From CAYYTU01 sp964474655 (GTDB lineage: Bacteria; Chloroflexota; Anaerolineae; B4-G1), in assembly GCA_964474655.1 (NCBI GenBank), contig CAYYTU010000002.1:104232-168231 (forward strand): 64,000 bases of DNA. The letters run 5' to 3'. The notes below the pieces were generated by a model that searched no databases, had not been told where the DNA came from, and saw nothing but the letters and a program-made list of their open reading frames with translations. Each line of letters starts with the position of its first letter. Positions within the stretch are counted from its first letter, which is position 1. Positions 52,205 through 61,214 of this stretch are shown piece after piece. The translations under genes and the position numbers were made by a program.

Positions 52205-52356
52205 GCCTCATCCCCCCCATAGGAGCGATGGCCCTATACTGCCCTGGCCCCCTTCTCCCAATACTGGGAGAAGGGGGAACACAGCATCCCTACGGGTATT
52301 GCCCCTTCCCTCTCCTAGGATTGGGAGAGGGAAGGGGTTGGGGATGGATGAGGGCT
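52205..52356. repeat. Compound palindromic element with two hairpins
   Basis: Outer arms CCTCATCC and GGATGAGG enclose two strong stems: CCCCCTTCTCCCA-ATAC-TGGGAGAAGGGGG (52248-52277) and CCCCTTCCCTCTCC with GGGAGAGGGAAGGGG (52302-52337). The layout is that of a non-coding dispersed repeat, and the transcript could fold into a cloverleaf. No gene is visible in 51780-52450. Confidence 0.7.
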
Positions 52357-52450
52357 ATTACCGGATTAAATTTTTAACCTTCATCAGTCGCTGGGCGATA
52401 TTTGTGCAGACTCCTACACAAGAGCGAATTGAAAAGTGCAGAAGTCAAGT

Positions 52451-53638
52451 TTAGAAGAGACTCACTTCCTGGGTCAGGATGCGCTCGCGCATGCCATGGA
52501 CGTTTGCCAGGTTCGCATCCAGCAAATCCTCCACGTCAGCGTAGACGCTCTTGGGCAAAGCCCCATCGGCCGAGCGAACCAGCGCCGTCGCCATCAACGG
52601 TTGATCCAACGGCGCGCCGATCTGCGAGAGCAAGTAGACGGTAGCCTCTTCGATCTCGGGCACTTTCTCTACGATCTCTTGCGCCGCCGCATAAGCCAGT
52701 ACGTTGTAGACCTTGCCTACGTGTGAGATTGGGTTTTTGCCGCAAGGTGCCTCCAGGCTAGTTGAGCGGAAGGGCGCGATAACGCCGTTGACCCGATTGC
52801 CGCGCCCGACGGCTCCATCGTCCCCCATTTCCGCCGATGTGCCGGTGAGGGTGAGGTAGACTGCGTCTCCATCCACGTCGTCGGCAGTATTGACCATCAC
52901 GTTGACCTTGCGGGGGTCGAGCTGGGCGGCGTACGTCTGGATCGCCTCCTGAGCAGCTTGACGGAGGTTCACATACGCTTTTTTGCTCTTGACCTGATGG
53001 GCCATAAAGGGTAGCGCCACCGTCAGCGTCAGCTCGCCGTCGCGGCGCATTCCCATCACCTTGATGTCCTCTCCCAGGGGGAGATCATCGATCAGCTCGT
53101 GGTTTATGTACTGGGCTGTTCGGTAGACCGAGCGTTCCAGCCCAGAACGAGGCCAGTAGCTGACGCCGAAGCTGGTGTCGTTAGCCGTCACTCGATCCAC
53201 CACATACTGAAGCTCCTCCGCGCCACGCCCGGCGTAACTATCGATCACCATATGGCGGTTCGGGTCCAGATAACGCATCGTTTCTTGCACGTGCTTCTTG
53301 GCGGCCTCAATGGCAATATCGTCCAGGGGTATTTTACGGCCCTGGAACGTGGGTATTCCGCGTCCGGCAATCTGGATGCGGATTGGTTTGAGCATCTGCC
53401 CGCTGCCATATCCCACTTCGACCTCGCCAGCCACCAACTGTACCTTATCGAAGTTGTGGTGGAGGAGGACGCCGAGGTTCTCTTCGCACCAGCGCGTGTA
53501 TTCCACCGAGATGCGCTCGGCGATACCGTCACAAAGGCTATCGGGGTGCCCGATGCCTTTGCGCTCCACAATCTCGACGGGTGTCTTCTCGATGGAAGGA
53601 CCAGTCGCTTCTGTTACGACAATATTTCGTTTCGTCAC
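52451..53638 (-). CDS. S-adenosylmethionine synthetase, archaeal type
   Basis: It makes SAM from methionine and ATP. The 395-aa protein belongs to the archaeal MAT family rather than bacterial MetK. It begins TKRNIVVTEATGPSIEKTPV, then ERKGIGHPDSLCDGIAERIS, and has DVDGDAVYLTLTGTSAEMGDDGAVGRGNR and APCGKNPISHVGKVYNVLA. AGGAGG lies 7 nt before a GTG at 53638; the frame runs on upstream into the riboswitch, so GTG is used. It lies directly under a SAM-I riboswitch and terminator. SAM feeds the many methyltransferases and radical-SAM enzymes of this window. Confidence 0.94.
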   Translation of the reverse strand: MTKRNIVVTEATGPSIEKTPVEIVERKGIGHPDSLCDGIAERISVEYTRWCEENLGVLLHHNFDKVQLVAGEVEVGYGSGQMLKPIRIQIAGRGIPTFQGRKIPLDDIAIEAAKKHVQETMRYLDPNRHMVIDSYAGRGAEELQYVVDRVTANDTSFGVSYWPRSGLERSVYRTAQYINHELIDDLPLGEDIKVMGMRRDGELTLTVALPFMAHQVKSKKAYVNLRQAAQEAIQTYAAQLDPRKVNVMVNTADDVDGDAVYLTLTGTSAEMGDDGAVGRGNRVNGVIAPFRSTSLEAPCGKNPISHVGKVYNVLAYAAAQEIVEKVPEIEEATVYLLSQIGAPLDQPLMATALVRSADGALPKSVYADVEDLLDANLANVHGMRERILTQEVSLF

Positions 53639-53696
53639 TGGAATGCCTCCTGATCTGCTATCTAATGTTATCTCCAGCCCAGGCTGGTATCGACAA

Positions 53697-53728
53697 CAAA
53701 AAACCCCCTTCTCGAAGACAGAAGGGGG
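53697..53728 (-). terminator. Intrinsic terminator of the SAM riboswitch
   Basis: CCCCCTTCT and AGAAGGGGG (53704-53728) are followed by seven T on the minus strand. Confidence 0.85.
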
Positions 53729-53748
53729 CACATCCGCACTGCGTGTCC

Positions 53749-53873
53749 GCCTCTCATCTTCCAGAAACACCGTTCTGCCGGAATTGGCACCTTCCGCTTG
53801 ACGAACGCCGCGCTCGCCAAAGGTGGTTGCCGAGGCTTCATCGGGCCGGTCCCTCCGCCTCTCTGGATAAGAG
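53749..53873 (-). ncRNA. SAM-I (S-box) riboswitch
   Basis: The minus strand opens CTTATCCAGAGAGGCGGAGG, then GGACCGGCCCGATGAAGCC and TCGGCAACC, and closes with TTCTGGAAGATGAGAGG. These are the conserved SAM-I core segments in order. The terminator follows at 53697-53728. Confidence 0.95.
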
Positions 53874-53901
53874 CAATGCCAGAATATCTAATTTGAGCGC
53901 A

Positions 53902-53929
53902 ATGATACCACACGGCGGATGGATGTCAA
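53902..53929 (-). promoter_or_regulatory. Promoter of the SAM riboswitch/MAT transcript
   Basis: TTGACA (53929-53924) and TATCAT (53907-53902) are separated by 16 bp on the minus strand. Confidence 0.75.
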
Positions 53930-53930
53930 C

Positions 53931-53959
53931 TTGCGGTCTGTGGTATTCGGTGCTATAAT
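53931..53959 (+). promoter_or_regulatory. Promoter of tRNA-Val
   Basis: TTGCGG (53931-53936) and TATAAT (53954-53959) are 17 bp apart. Its -35 box lies 1 bp from that of the divergent MAT promoter. Confidence 0.75.
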
Positions 53960-53972
53960 CTGAGGACAGTCA

Positions 53973-54046
53973 GGGCGCGTAGCTCAGCTGGTCAGAGCGC
54001 TACACTCACATTGTAGAGGTCCGGGGTTCGAGTCCCTGCGCGCCCA
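53973..54046 (+). tRNA. tRNA-Val(CAC)
   Basis: Cloverleaf: acceptor GGGCGCG/CGCGCCC, D arm GCTC/GAGC, anticodon stem CTACA/TGTAG with loop CTCACAT (anticodon CAC), T arm CGGGGTTCGAGTCCCTG. No CCA is encoded. Confidence 0.95.
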
Positions 54047-54054
54047 CTTTAATA

Positions 54055-54105
54055 GGCCGCGGTCGCGTGGAGGTGGGATACCCTCTCATGCCCGCGGCCT
54101 TGTTA
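54055..54105 (+). terminator. Weak terminator-like hairpin after tRNA-Val
   Basis: GGCCGCGG and CCGCGGCC enclose a 29-nt loop, followed by TTGTT. Confidence 0.4.
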
Positions 54106-54116
54106 GGTATCGACGT

Positions 54117-55931
54117 GTGAGGTTGTCGGTGCCTGGTACCTCTAGTGACCAGGATGAGAAACCCCCTATGCCTGCGCCCGGTAAACCCGATGGACGTTAT
54201 CAGATCGATTGGCTGATCAGTAACTTGCGCTGGTTGTTATTGATCAGCGTGGCGCTCATCATCTCTCTGGATGCCTTGACCAGCTACGGCGGTAGCCTGG
54301 ACTTCTCCCATTTTCTACCCCAGATCGCACTTTTTGTTATCGCCGTCTTTTACAATCTCGGTGTGATGCTCTTGCTCGCCTATAGCTCGTATTCGCACAT
54401 CGTGCCGGTGATGTCGCTAGTGATCGACACGGCTTTATCTGTTGGGTTTATCGTCACGTCCGGCGGCTTGCAAAGTCAGTTCTTCTTCTTCACGTTGTTC
54501 CCGATCCTCACCGCGGCCCTGCGCTTCCAGTGGGAGATCAGCTTGCTGGTGGCGGTGGCCGTGATTGTGAGCGCTGGCTTTGCCAGCTATGCCCTTGCCC
54601 CCTTCGCCTTTGCCGCTTCGTTGGTCTCCTTCGCCGCGATCTCTCTCGTGCTATTGCTGGCCGCTCTGGTCAGCGGGCTGGTTGGAGATCGAATGAAACG
54701 CATCATAGCAAGGCGGCAGGCCGTGGAGCGAGAGAGGGAGCAGCGCCAGCTGCACGCCGCGCGTGAGCACACACGTTTGACTTTCGAACTCGCCAGCACG
54801 CTCAGCGCGACGCTGAACTACGATAAGGTGCTTCAAGCGATGCTGGAGGTGGGAGAGAAAGGGTTGCGAGAGCTATCCAACGGGCAGATCAAGCAGATCG
54901 GGGTGGTGATGCTGTTCAGTCGCAATCATCTGCGCATCGTGGCCTCGCGCCATCTGCCGGTGCGGGATCGCAACCTCGTTTTCGATAGCAAAAAGGGCAT
55001 TCTGTCTGAAGCGCTTAATACCGCAGAGCCCGTGCTCACCGATGACCCGATCTCTGATCCGGAGTTGGGCAGGCTAATAGCGATGCATCAGTGCAAGCAG
55101 GCCATCGTCGTGCCGCTGCGGGCCGGGTTCGAGAGCTTTGGTGTGGTCGTCTTCGGCAGCTCCAGGCCCGATACTTATGACGAGGACCTCCAAGATATGT
55201 TGATGGCGATTAGCAACCAGGCTATCGTCGCGCTCCAGAATGCTCAGCTTTACCAGGATTTGCGTGAGGAGAAGGAGCGGATCGTGGCTGTGGAGGAGGA
55301 TGCACGCAAGAAGCTAGCCCGCGATCTCCACGATGGTCCCACGCAGACGATTGCTTCTATCGCTATGAAGGTGAACTATGCCCGTATGTTGCTGCGGGAG
55401 CAATCGGATGTGGATAAGGCCACTGAGGAGCTCGAGCAAGTCGAGGACCTGGCGCGTCATACGACCAAGGAGATCCGTCACATGCTCTTCACGCTGCGTC
55501 CACTCATCCTGGAGACGCAGGGCTTGCGGGCGGCACTGGAGCAATACATCAGCAAGATGCAGGAGACCAAGGACCTTCCAGTTCACCTGGAGTCAAAGCC
55601 CGATGTTGACGATCTGCTCAGTCGCGATGATCAAGGGGTATTGTTCTACATCATCGAAGAGGCGATTGGCAACGCCCGTAAACATGCTCAGCCCGATAAC
55701 GTCTGGGTGCGGCTTTACCTTGAAGATGAACAGACGCTGGTGGCGGAGGTGGAGGACGACGGTGAGGGGTTTGACGTTGAGACGGTGCAGGCAAGCTACG
55801 ATCAACGCGGTAGCCTGGGGCTGGTCAATATGCACGAGCGAGCTGAAATGCTCGATGGCGAGGTCTCTATCTCCTCAGCGCCGGGCGAAGGCACCAAGAT
55901 CACGTTGTCTATACCGTTAGACCGTCGATAG
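54117..55931 (+). CDS. Membrane histidine kinase (HPK7/NarX-like) with GAF domain
   Basis: This sensor kinase has 604 aa from GTG 54117. Several N-terminal membrane segments (about 33-53, 68-90, 96-115, 120-185) and a coiled coil (195-225) precede a GAF domain (about 225-380). The HisKA_3 H box is ARDLHDGPTQT with H405. The ATPase domain has EEAIGNARKHAQ (N box) and EVEDDGEGFD. No Shine-Dalgarno precedes GTG 54117, and ATG 54168 (MPAPGKPDGRYQ) is an equally plausible start. No response regulator gene is adjacent. Confidence 0.88.
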   Translation: MRLSVPGTSSDQDEKPPMPAPGKPDGRYQIDWLISNLRWLLLISVALIISLDALTSYGGSLDFSHFLPQIALFVIAVFYNLGVMLLLAYSSYSHIVPVMSLVIDTALSVGFIVTSGGLQSQFFFFTLFPILTAALRFQWEISLLVAVAVIVSAGFASYALAPFAFAASLVSFAAISLVLLLAALVSGLVGDRMKRIIARRQAVEREREQRQLHAAREHTRLTFELASTLSATLNYDKVLQAMLEVGEKGLRELSNGQIKQIGVVMLFSRNHLRIVASRHLPVRDRNLVFDSKKGILSEALNTAEPVLTDDPISDPELGRLIAMHQCKQAIVVPLRAGFESFGVVVFGSSRPDTYDEDLQDMLMAISNQAIVALQNAQLYQDLREEKERIVAVEEDARKKLARDLHDGPTQTIASIAMKVNYARMLLREQSDVDKATEELEQVEDLARHTTKEIRHMLFTLRPLILETQGLRAALEQYISKMQETKDLPVHLESKPDVDDLLSRDDQGVLFYIIEEAIGNARKHAQPDNVWVRLYLEDEQTLVAEVEDDGEGFDVETVQASYDQRGSLGLVNMHERAEMLDGEVSISSAPGEGTKITLSIPLDRR

Positions 55932-55938
55932 GCAGGCG

Positions 55939-56751
55939 ATGTCTGACCCTTTGGCGCTTCTGGATGAACGTTGGCTTTGGCTGGGCGGCTCGCTGCTGCT
56001 GGGTATCCTCTGGTCTAACCTGAGCTGGCTATTCCATTCCGTCACGGATCTCAGACCAGAGCGCCATGCCAGCTCGGTAGACAGGTTCGTCGTTCGGCTA
56101 GTCTCCTGGCGTTTTTCTGCTGTTATTTTCAGGCTGTTAAGGCTGCTTTACTACGTCGGTATCCCGTTCGTTGCGCTCCTGTGGGGGCACGACGCTTTAG
56201 TGAGCCGTTTGATGGGCTTGCAGCGGTTTCTGGTGCCGGGCTCGGAGGCGACGGAGGTTGTCGCTGCGAACTGGCAGGATTGGGCTTACGACCTGGGATG
56301 GGCGGCGGCTTTGGGCTTTGCGACGTGGCTCTTATTTTTGTTGGGCGCTTGGACGTATCGAAAGGCCCTGGCGCGCGCTGGGGTAGAGGGGCCGCTCCTG
56401 CAGGTCGATACGTCGGCCTGGGTCGCATTGCGGGAAGCTGCCTACCACGAGGTCCATTTGGCCTTTTATCGCAATGCGCCCGCGGTGGCCCTTGGCCCCT
56501 ACTGGGGTACCTGGATAGGGCTGGCCCTGGTGGCGTTGGAGGCCGTCCTGAATCCCACCTGGCGTGATGGCATAGATCATCCCCGCCAAGCCCCGGCCTT
56601 GTTGATGCAGGGCGGGCTGGCCGTCATCAGTAGCGTCCTATTTTTGCGCACGCAAAATATCTGGGTGACCTTGCTGTCACACTGGTTCGTCGCTTGGGGA
56701 GCGATCACGCTGTGGCGGAAGAGGTCACAAAGCGCGGGTGTCCAGGGCTAG
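55939..56751 (+). CDS. Polytopic membrane protein, divergent CPBP-like
   Basis: This 270-aa protein has about 7 membrane segments. REAAYHEVHLAFYRN and LLSHWFVAWG resemble, in order, the glutamate/Arg and His motifs of CPBP intramembrane proteases, but the EExxxR motif is not canonical. It begins 7 bp after the histidine kinase gene and is probably co-transcribed with it. It may be a protease, an inactive homologue or an accessory sensor partner. Confidence 0.55.
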   Translation: MSDPLALLDERWLWLGGSLLLGILWSNLSWLFHSVTDLRPERHASSVDRFVVRLVSWRFSAVIFRLLRLLYYVGIPFVALLWGHDALVSRLMGLQRFLVPGSEATEVVAANWQDWAYDLGWAAALGFATWLLFLLGAWTYRKALARAGVEGPLLQVDTSAWVALREAAYHEVHLAFYRNAPAVALGPYWGTWIGLALVALEAVLNPTWRDGIDHPRQAPALLMQGGLAVISSVLFLRTQNIWVTLLSHWFVAWGAITLWRKRSQSAGVQG

Positions 56752-56891
56752 AGATGTGAGCTGGGCGGCGAGTAGTAGGGACTTCCCTGACCTTGTTTAG
56801 CGAGGGGCATCCTGAGCAGCTCGAAGGCTGTTTCAAGCGGTTTTCATTGGCGGAGGTGGGGGGGCGAAAATGCCCTCTGGTGAAAGCTGCA

Positions 56892-57137
56892 CTACGTCAA
56901 TGTCAGAGCCAGCACGATCAATATCACCACCATCACCGCCGCAATTATGCCGATGCGCTTGAGCTCGGCTATTACGTAGTGGTATTCCTCATTCAATTCT
57001 CTCCCTGATTGTGACGCTGCTGCTGTTTCGGCTACTTTCTTCTTCTCCGCTTTTCCGGCTTCCTCCACCTGTGGCTCTCCGGGCAGAACCATCTGTGCCG
57101 GTGATAGATTGATGTCGCGATTTTTCTTCTTGGCCAT
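56892..57137 (-). CDS. Small single-pass membrane protein
   Basis: This 81-aa protein has a basic N-terminus (MAKKKNRDINLSPAQMV), a charged linker and one C-terminal membrane segment (about 59-80: RIGIIAAVMVVILIVLALTLT). It lacks enzymatic motifs. It lies 124 bp downstream of the sortase gene in the same direction. Function unknown; a small envelope or secretion-associated protein is conceivable. Confidence 0.6.
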   Translation of the reverse strand: MAKKKNRDINLSPAQMVLPGEPQVEEAGKAEKKKVAETAAASQSGRELNEEYHYVIAELKRIGIIAAVMVVILIVLALTLT

Positions 57138-57261
57138 TCTGTTCTTCTCCTTAAATATCTAACGTGGCGTAAATTCAGGCGATAGTGCGCAGTGGGACAG
57201 CTGCCTGTTGAGACTTTAGGGCATAGGGGAGAGCATCTCCAGTCGGTTCTAGCAGTGCGGT

Positions 57262-58239
57262 CTATGGTTGCAGCTTGCCGATTACCACGATGCGATGCGT
57301 ATCGACGCCGTAGGGATAACACGAAATGAGCGTCAGGATCGGGCTGGAAGTATTCTCCATCACGCTCACTTCTGTCGGCTCGATAATACGGCTCTGAGTA
57401 ACTTCGTAGCGGTAGCTCCGGCTGGCGGTGTGGACGAAAATCTCATCTCCAAGATCAAGGTCTGGCAGGTCGCGGAATATCTCCCCGAAGATGTCGTTGT
57501 GAGCCGAAAGGATGCAGTTGCCGCGCTCCCCCGGATTGGCGCTGCCGATATGATGGCCCACGCCCCGTTTGAGCGTCTCCCAGTCGTCGCCTTCTAGCAC
57601 CGGCGCGTCGACGTCGATGGCTGGGATTCGGATGCGGGCGGCTTGCTCTGGCCCGCGTGTGGGGACAGGCACTGGTGTGACCTCGCTCACCAGATTGCGC
57701 AGGTGGGCTGGAATCTCGGCCGGGGCCGAGGCGCCGGAACCGTCCGGAGGCTTGTGGCCGCCCGGCAGCACCACCTGGATGGAGGGAGTGGGGGTAAGGG
57801 TGGGGACCGTTTGCGCCTGGCTGGACGTCTCGTTGACTTTGTGCAGGGTCGTCAGTGCCGCGATCAGGACAGCGACCAAGCCCAGCAACACGGTCACTTC
57901 GATCACCAACAGGCTTTTATCTCGCACCCAGTCCCATCGAATGCGGCGTCTCTTCTTCGGCCGGTTGGACGCTGCTTCTTGGTCGCCTTCGATCGCGTCC
58001 GCCTCGGCGTGCGCGCGGTATTGTGCTGTGGCCCCTTCGCCCTGGAACTTACGATGGTCCTGAGGCACGGGAGGCCTGCGTGGTTCGATGGGCTCCGGCG
58101 CTAGAGGGTCTATCGTCTGCTTTTGGCCCTTCTGGTTCAAGCCTCGTAACCGTTCGAGCCGGGCCTGCCGTTTGCGGAGGCGTAGGAGCTCTTCGAGCTC
58201 CTCGATAGTCAGCTCGTCAACCGTTCGGCGATCTTTCAT
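57262..58239 (-). CDS. Sortase (class D/E-like)
   Basis: This predicted transpeptidase or sortase-like enzyme is anchored outside the membrane. The 325 aa comprise a cytoplasmic basic/charged N-terminal region (to about 110), a membrane segment (about 110-132), a TPTP linker and the sortase domain (about 195-325). The catalytic His lies in NCILSAHNDIFGE, Cys in LTLISCYPYGVDTHR and Arg in the same block. The long cytoplasmic domain is unusual. It lies 14 bp after the methyltransferase gene. No obvious LPxTG substrate is in the window. Confidence 0.88.
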   Translation of the reverse strand: MKDRRTVDELTIEELEELLRLRKRQARLERLRGLNQKGQKQTIDPLAPEPIEPRRPPVPQDHRKFQGEGATAQYRAHAEADAIEGDQEAASNRPKKRRRIRWDWVRDKSLLVIEVTVLLGLVAVLIAALTTLHKVNETSSQAQTVPTLTPTPSIQVVLPGGHKPPDGSGASAPAEIPAHLRNLVSEVTPVPVPTRGPEQAARIRIPAIDVDAPVLEGDDWETLKRGVGHHIGSANPGERGNCILSAHNDIFGEIFRDLPDLDLGDEIFVHTASRSYRYEVTQSRIIEPTEVSVMENTSSPILTLISCYPYGVDTHRIVVIGKLQP

Positions 58240-58253
58240 CTCTTACTCGGCGC

Positions 58254-59063
58254 TCACTCGTTCGTCCCGTCCGCCCATGCCACGGCGAAGACCTCTCGCT
58301 CAAAGAACCAGCGAAACGGAGGCCAGTTGAACAGGGCGTGTCGCACAGCTCGAAAGAGCAGCCCCTCGCGTCGGTTCTGCGGTGGTGTATCCAGCCAGAC
58401 CTCGGCCCGGAACCCCGCGCGTCTCAAGACGCGCCATAAACTTAGGGCGCTCTGCTCGTTGACATGCACGTCCAGGTTGGCCGGGATGATGGCACGAGGG
58501 TCCTTGGGGTAGCGCTTTCCTTCCCCCATCAACGTACGCACCAATCTTACCATCGGGTAGGCGTAGCGATCGTACCAGACATTAGGTGCAGTGTGGATGA
58601 TCAATTTGCCGTCTGGGCGCAATATGCGCTTCGTCTCCGCCAATGCCTGGTCCAGCTCCCAGGGATGAAGGTGCTCCACCAAGTCGAACATCAACGCTCG
58701 ATCGAAGGATCGATCCGGAAAGGGGAGGACCTTGGCGTCGGCCAGGTAGACCGCAACCGCGCTTTTCAACTCGCTATCGCTCAAGGTTGCTTTCCGCGCC
58801 ATCTGAACCGCTACCGGCGCGTAGTCTATCCCATAGGCTTGAGCGCCCCGCTGGGCGCAGTGCCATAGGACCTCGCCGCGTCCACAACCGATGTCCAGGA
58901 CGCGCATACCGGATGCGACATCGGCCACCTCGAAAGCCTGATTCAGCCGGCGCGAGAGATGCGTGCCTTCGCTGGCGATAAACTCCTCGTACCCCTCACA
59001 GGCATTCAAAAAGTACGTTTCGTCATATTGGTCTGGACTGACCGATGGTTGATTGTTGTCCAA
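58254..59063 (-). CDS. Class I SAM-dependent methyltransferase
   Basis: This 269-aa protein has the SAM-binding motif VLDIGCGRGEVLWHCAQRG, then YGIDYAPVAVQMARK and FDRALMFDLVEHLHPWELDQ. A C-terminal region (RAVRHALFNWPPFRWFFERE) may give substrate specificity. It lies between the murJ and sortase genes on the same strand, so modification of an envelope glycan or lipid is a fair guess, but the substrate is unknown. Confidence 0.85.
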   Translation of the reverse strand: MDNNQPSVSPDQYDETYFLNACEGYEEFIASEGTHLSRRLNQAFEVADVASGMRVLDIGCGRGEVLWHCAQRGAQAYGIDYAPVAVQMARKATLSDSELKSAVAVYLADAKVLPFPDRSFDRALMFDLVEHLHPWELDQALAETKRILRPDGKLIIHTAPNVWYDRYAYPMVRLVRTLMGEGKRYPKDPRAIIPANLDVHVNEQSALSLWRVLRRAGFRAEVWLDTPPQNRREGLLFRAVRHALFNWPPFRWFFEREVFAVAWADGTNE

Positions 59064-59105
59064 TGCTCTTCCTCAATACGTTAAAACCGACGTGCGGATT
59101 ATAAG

Positions 59106-60704
59106 CTACCGCCTGGTCACCGTCAAGCGTCGAATCCACACGCGTGCGGCTTCTTCAAGCAGCGCCATCTCCTCCATACGGAGCATTATGGCCAATGCTC
59201 CGTAGGTTATAATGCCTATCAGACCAGCGCCGCCCACCAGCAGCGCCTCGCCCAGGATTCCCGCCGGTAAGGTGGTGGTTATGGTCTCTCTCACGAGCCA
59301 GACGGCCCCGCCCATTGCAGCCGAGGCGAGCGAAGCTTTGATTACCATTGATCCCAGGCCGTTGCCGCGCAGACTGCCCAAATCCTGTTGGAGCAGGATG
59401 AGCATCAGCAGGGCGTGCGCGGCCCACTTGAGCGAGTTAGCCAGGATCAGTCGGTTCAGCTCGAGCGGGACGAAGAGGGTCGGTCCCAGCGCCAGGATCA
59501 CATAGAGAATTACCGTCGCCACGCCGACTAGGGCTGGCTTCCAGGTCTTCTTGCGGGCGTAGAACGCGAAGATGAGCGGCTGGTCTACAGCGGCGAAGAT
59601 CAGACCAATCAGGTGGGCCCGGAGGGCCGCAGCTGTGGCCAGTGTATCGGCGACGGTGAAGCCGCCACGCTCGAAGACGAGCGCTACGATGGGATGCGCC
59701 AGAATCCACAACCCGACCGTGGCGGGGATCGTGAGCATCAGCACCAGCCGCAATCCTTGGGCCAGCGTGGATTTGAACGGCCCTGGCCTCCCGCTCGTGG
59801 CCTGGCGAGAGAGCGTGGGCAGGATGGCCACAGAGACGGCGAGGGAGACCAGGCCCAGCGGGAACTGGATCAGTGTGGCTGAGTATTGCATCCACGGTAT
59901 GCTCTGGCTGCCGGTGCGCGAGGCCAGATTGTAGCTTAGCGCCACGCCCAGCGAGTCGACTATCAGGCCCAGCGAAACCGGCACATAGAGACGCCCGATG
60001 GCGCTCAGGGCTTCGTGGCCCAGGTTAAGCGTGAATCGCAGTCGCGCGTCGCGTAGTCCCGGGCATTGGAGCGCGACTTGGAGCGCCGATCCCACTAGCA
60101 AGCCCCAGGCCATACTCTTCACACCCGTCTTCGGTCCCAGCAGCAGGGCCAGGGCCACGGTGGCAGCGTTGAAGACGGCGGCGGTGAAGGCCGGCAGAGT
60201 GAACCGCTTCAGGGCATAGAGGGTGGCGGCGATAATGCCAGCTACGTTGAGCAGGACGACCGCTGGCAGCATCAGGCGCAGCAGCCGGATGGCCTGGGCC
60301 TGGAGCTCGCGGTCCAATCCTCCCGCCATCAGCCACACGACCTGAGGCGCCAGCAGCTCGCCCAGTAGCAGGGCGAGCGAGAGTACGACCACGACCAGGC
60401 TGAGCAGGATACTGACGAGTTGCCAGAGCTCGGAGCGATCGTCGGCGTCGGCGTAATCGGAAAGGACGGGGATCAGCGCGGAGTTTATCATCTGCCCTAC
60501 CAAAAAGTCGTAGATCAGGGTCGGGACGCGCATAGCCACTTCCAGCGCGCTCACCGAACCGGTAGCGCCGAAGATGCCCGCCTTGACTGTCTCTCGCGCC
60601 AGTCCTAGCAGGCGGCTGGTGATGTTCCCTAGCGCGATGACGCTGGCGGCCTGCGCGACTTCTACTTTGGGTTCCTCTGACGAGGGAGATGATCTATCTT
60701 TCAC
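59106..60704 (-). CDS. murJ: Lipid II flippase MurJ (MviN family)
   Basis: It translocates lipid II in peptidoglycan synthesis. The protein is about 532 aa with about 14 membrane segments. NITSRLLGLARETVKAGIFGATG opens the fold, with RVPTLIYDFLVGQMINSALIPV and GFTVADTLATAAALR further on. The frame extends to an ATG at 60785, but neither that nor GTG 60704 (VKDRSSPSSEEPK) has a strong ribosome site. GTG is preferred because the upstream part has repeated AAGAATCT and non-membrane sequence. It shares the strand with the methyltransferase, sortase and small membrane protein genes. Confidence 0.88.
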   Translation of the reverse strand: MKDRSSPSSEEPKVEVAQAASVIALGNITSRLLGLARETVKAGIFGATGSVSALEVAMRVPTLIYDFLVGQMINSALIPVLSDYADADDRSELWQLVSILLSLVVVVLSLALLLGELLAPQVVWLMAGGLDRELQAQAIRLLRLMLPAVVLLNVAGIIAATLYALKRFTLPAFTAAVFNAATVALALLLGPKTGVKSMAWGLLVGSALQVALQCPGLRDARLRFTLNLGHEALSAIGRLYVPVSLGLIVDSLGVALSYNLASRTGSQSIPWMQYSATLIQFPLGLVSLAVSVAILPTLSRQATSGRPGPFKSTLAQGLRLVLMLTIPATVGLWILAHPIVALVFERGGFTVADTLATAAALRAHLIGLIFAAVDQPLIFAFYARKKTWKPALVGVATVILYVILALGPTLFVPLELNRLILANSLKWAAHALLMLILLQQDLGSLRGNGLGSMVIKASLASAAMGGAVWLVRETITTTLPAGILGEALLVGGAGLIGIITYGALAIMLRMEEMALLEEAARVWIRRLTVTRR

Positions 60705-60989
60705 CGTTACTTCTTTCAGAAGATTCTTGCACAGGAGATTCTTGTATCGATCGGACGTGTTCCGGTCTGCTATGATGCAGGCCATTCATTCTACCGCGAT
60801 TTGCTTGCCTCTACAAACGACGGTTCAGGGAAACGGATTCGTTCTGAGGTAGTCCAGTAAGTATCTTTTTGGTCTCCCGACCGTGCCAGCAGCAGATCGA
60901 ATTCACAAGTAACTTTTTTGGAGTTTAGGCTGGCCCGACGAAAGACTGGGAGGACTTGTCCCCAACTCGTAACGTTCTCCGCTCAAAAC

Positions 60990-61018
60990 TTGCCCTTGAG
61001 GGCGTTGTGTGGTATAAA
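60990..61018 (+). promoter_or_regulatory. Promoter of tRNA-Arg
   Basis: TTGCCC (60990-60995) and TATAAA (61013-61018) are separated by 17 bp, 11 bp before the tRNA. Confidence 0.7.
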
Positions 61019-61028
61019 GCCTTTGTAA

Positions 61029-61101
61029 GCCCCCGTAGCTCAGATGGATAGAGCACCGGCCTCCGGAGCCGGTGGCCCGCGTTCGAGTCGCGGCGGGGGT
61101 A
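61029..61101 (+). tRNA. tRNA-Arg(CCG)
   Basis: Acceptor GCCCCCG/CGGGGGT, D arm GCTC/GAGC, anticodon stem CCGGC/GCCGG with loop CTCCGGA (anticodon CCG), T arm with GTTCGAGTC. No CCA is encoded. Confidence 0.93.
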
Positions 61102-61133
61102 TTAGCGACCAGAAACCGATCTAGTCCCCTTTG

Positions 61134-61173
61134 CAGGCCCGCCAAAGCAGTTCCTCGGCGGGCCTGTTTTTTT
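61134..61173 (+). terminator. Intrinsic terminator after tRNA-Arg
   Basis: CAGGCCCGCC and GGCGGGCCTG form the stem, followed by seven T. Confidence 0.9.
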
Positions 61174-61214
61174 AGGCGCTAGCTAGCCACTATCACTCTG
61201 GGTTTCAGATCTAT

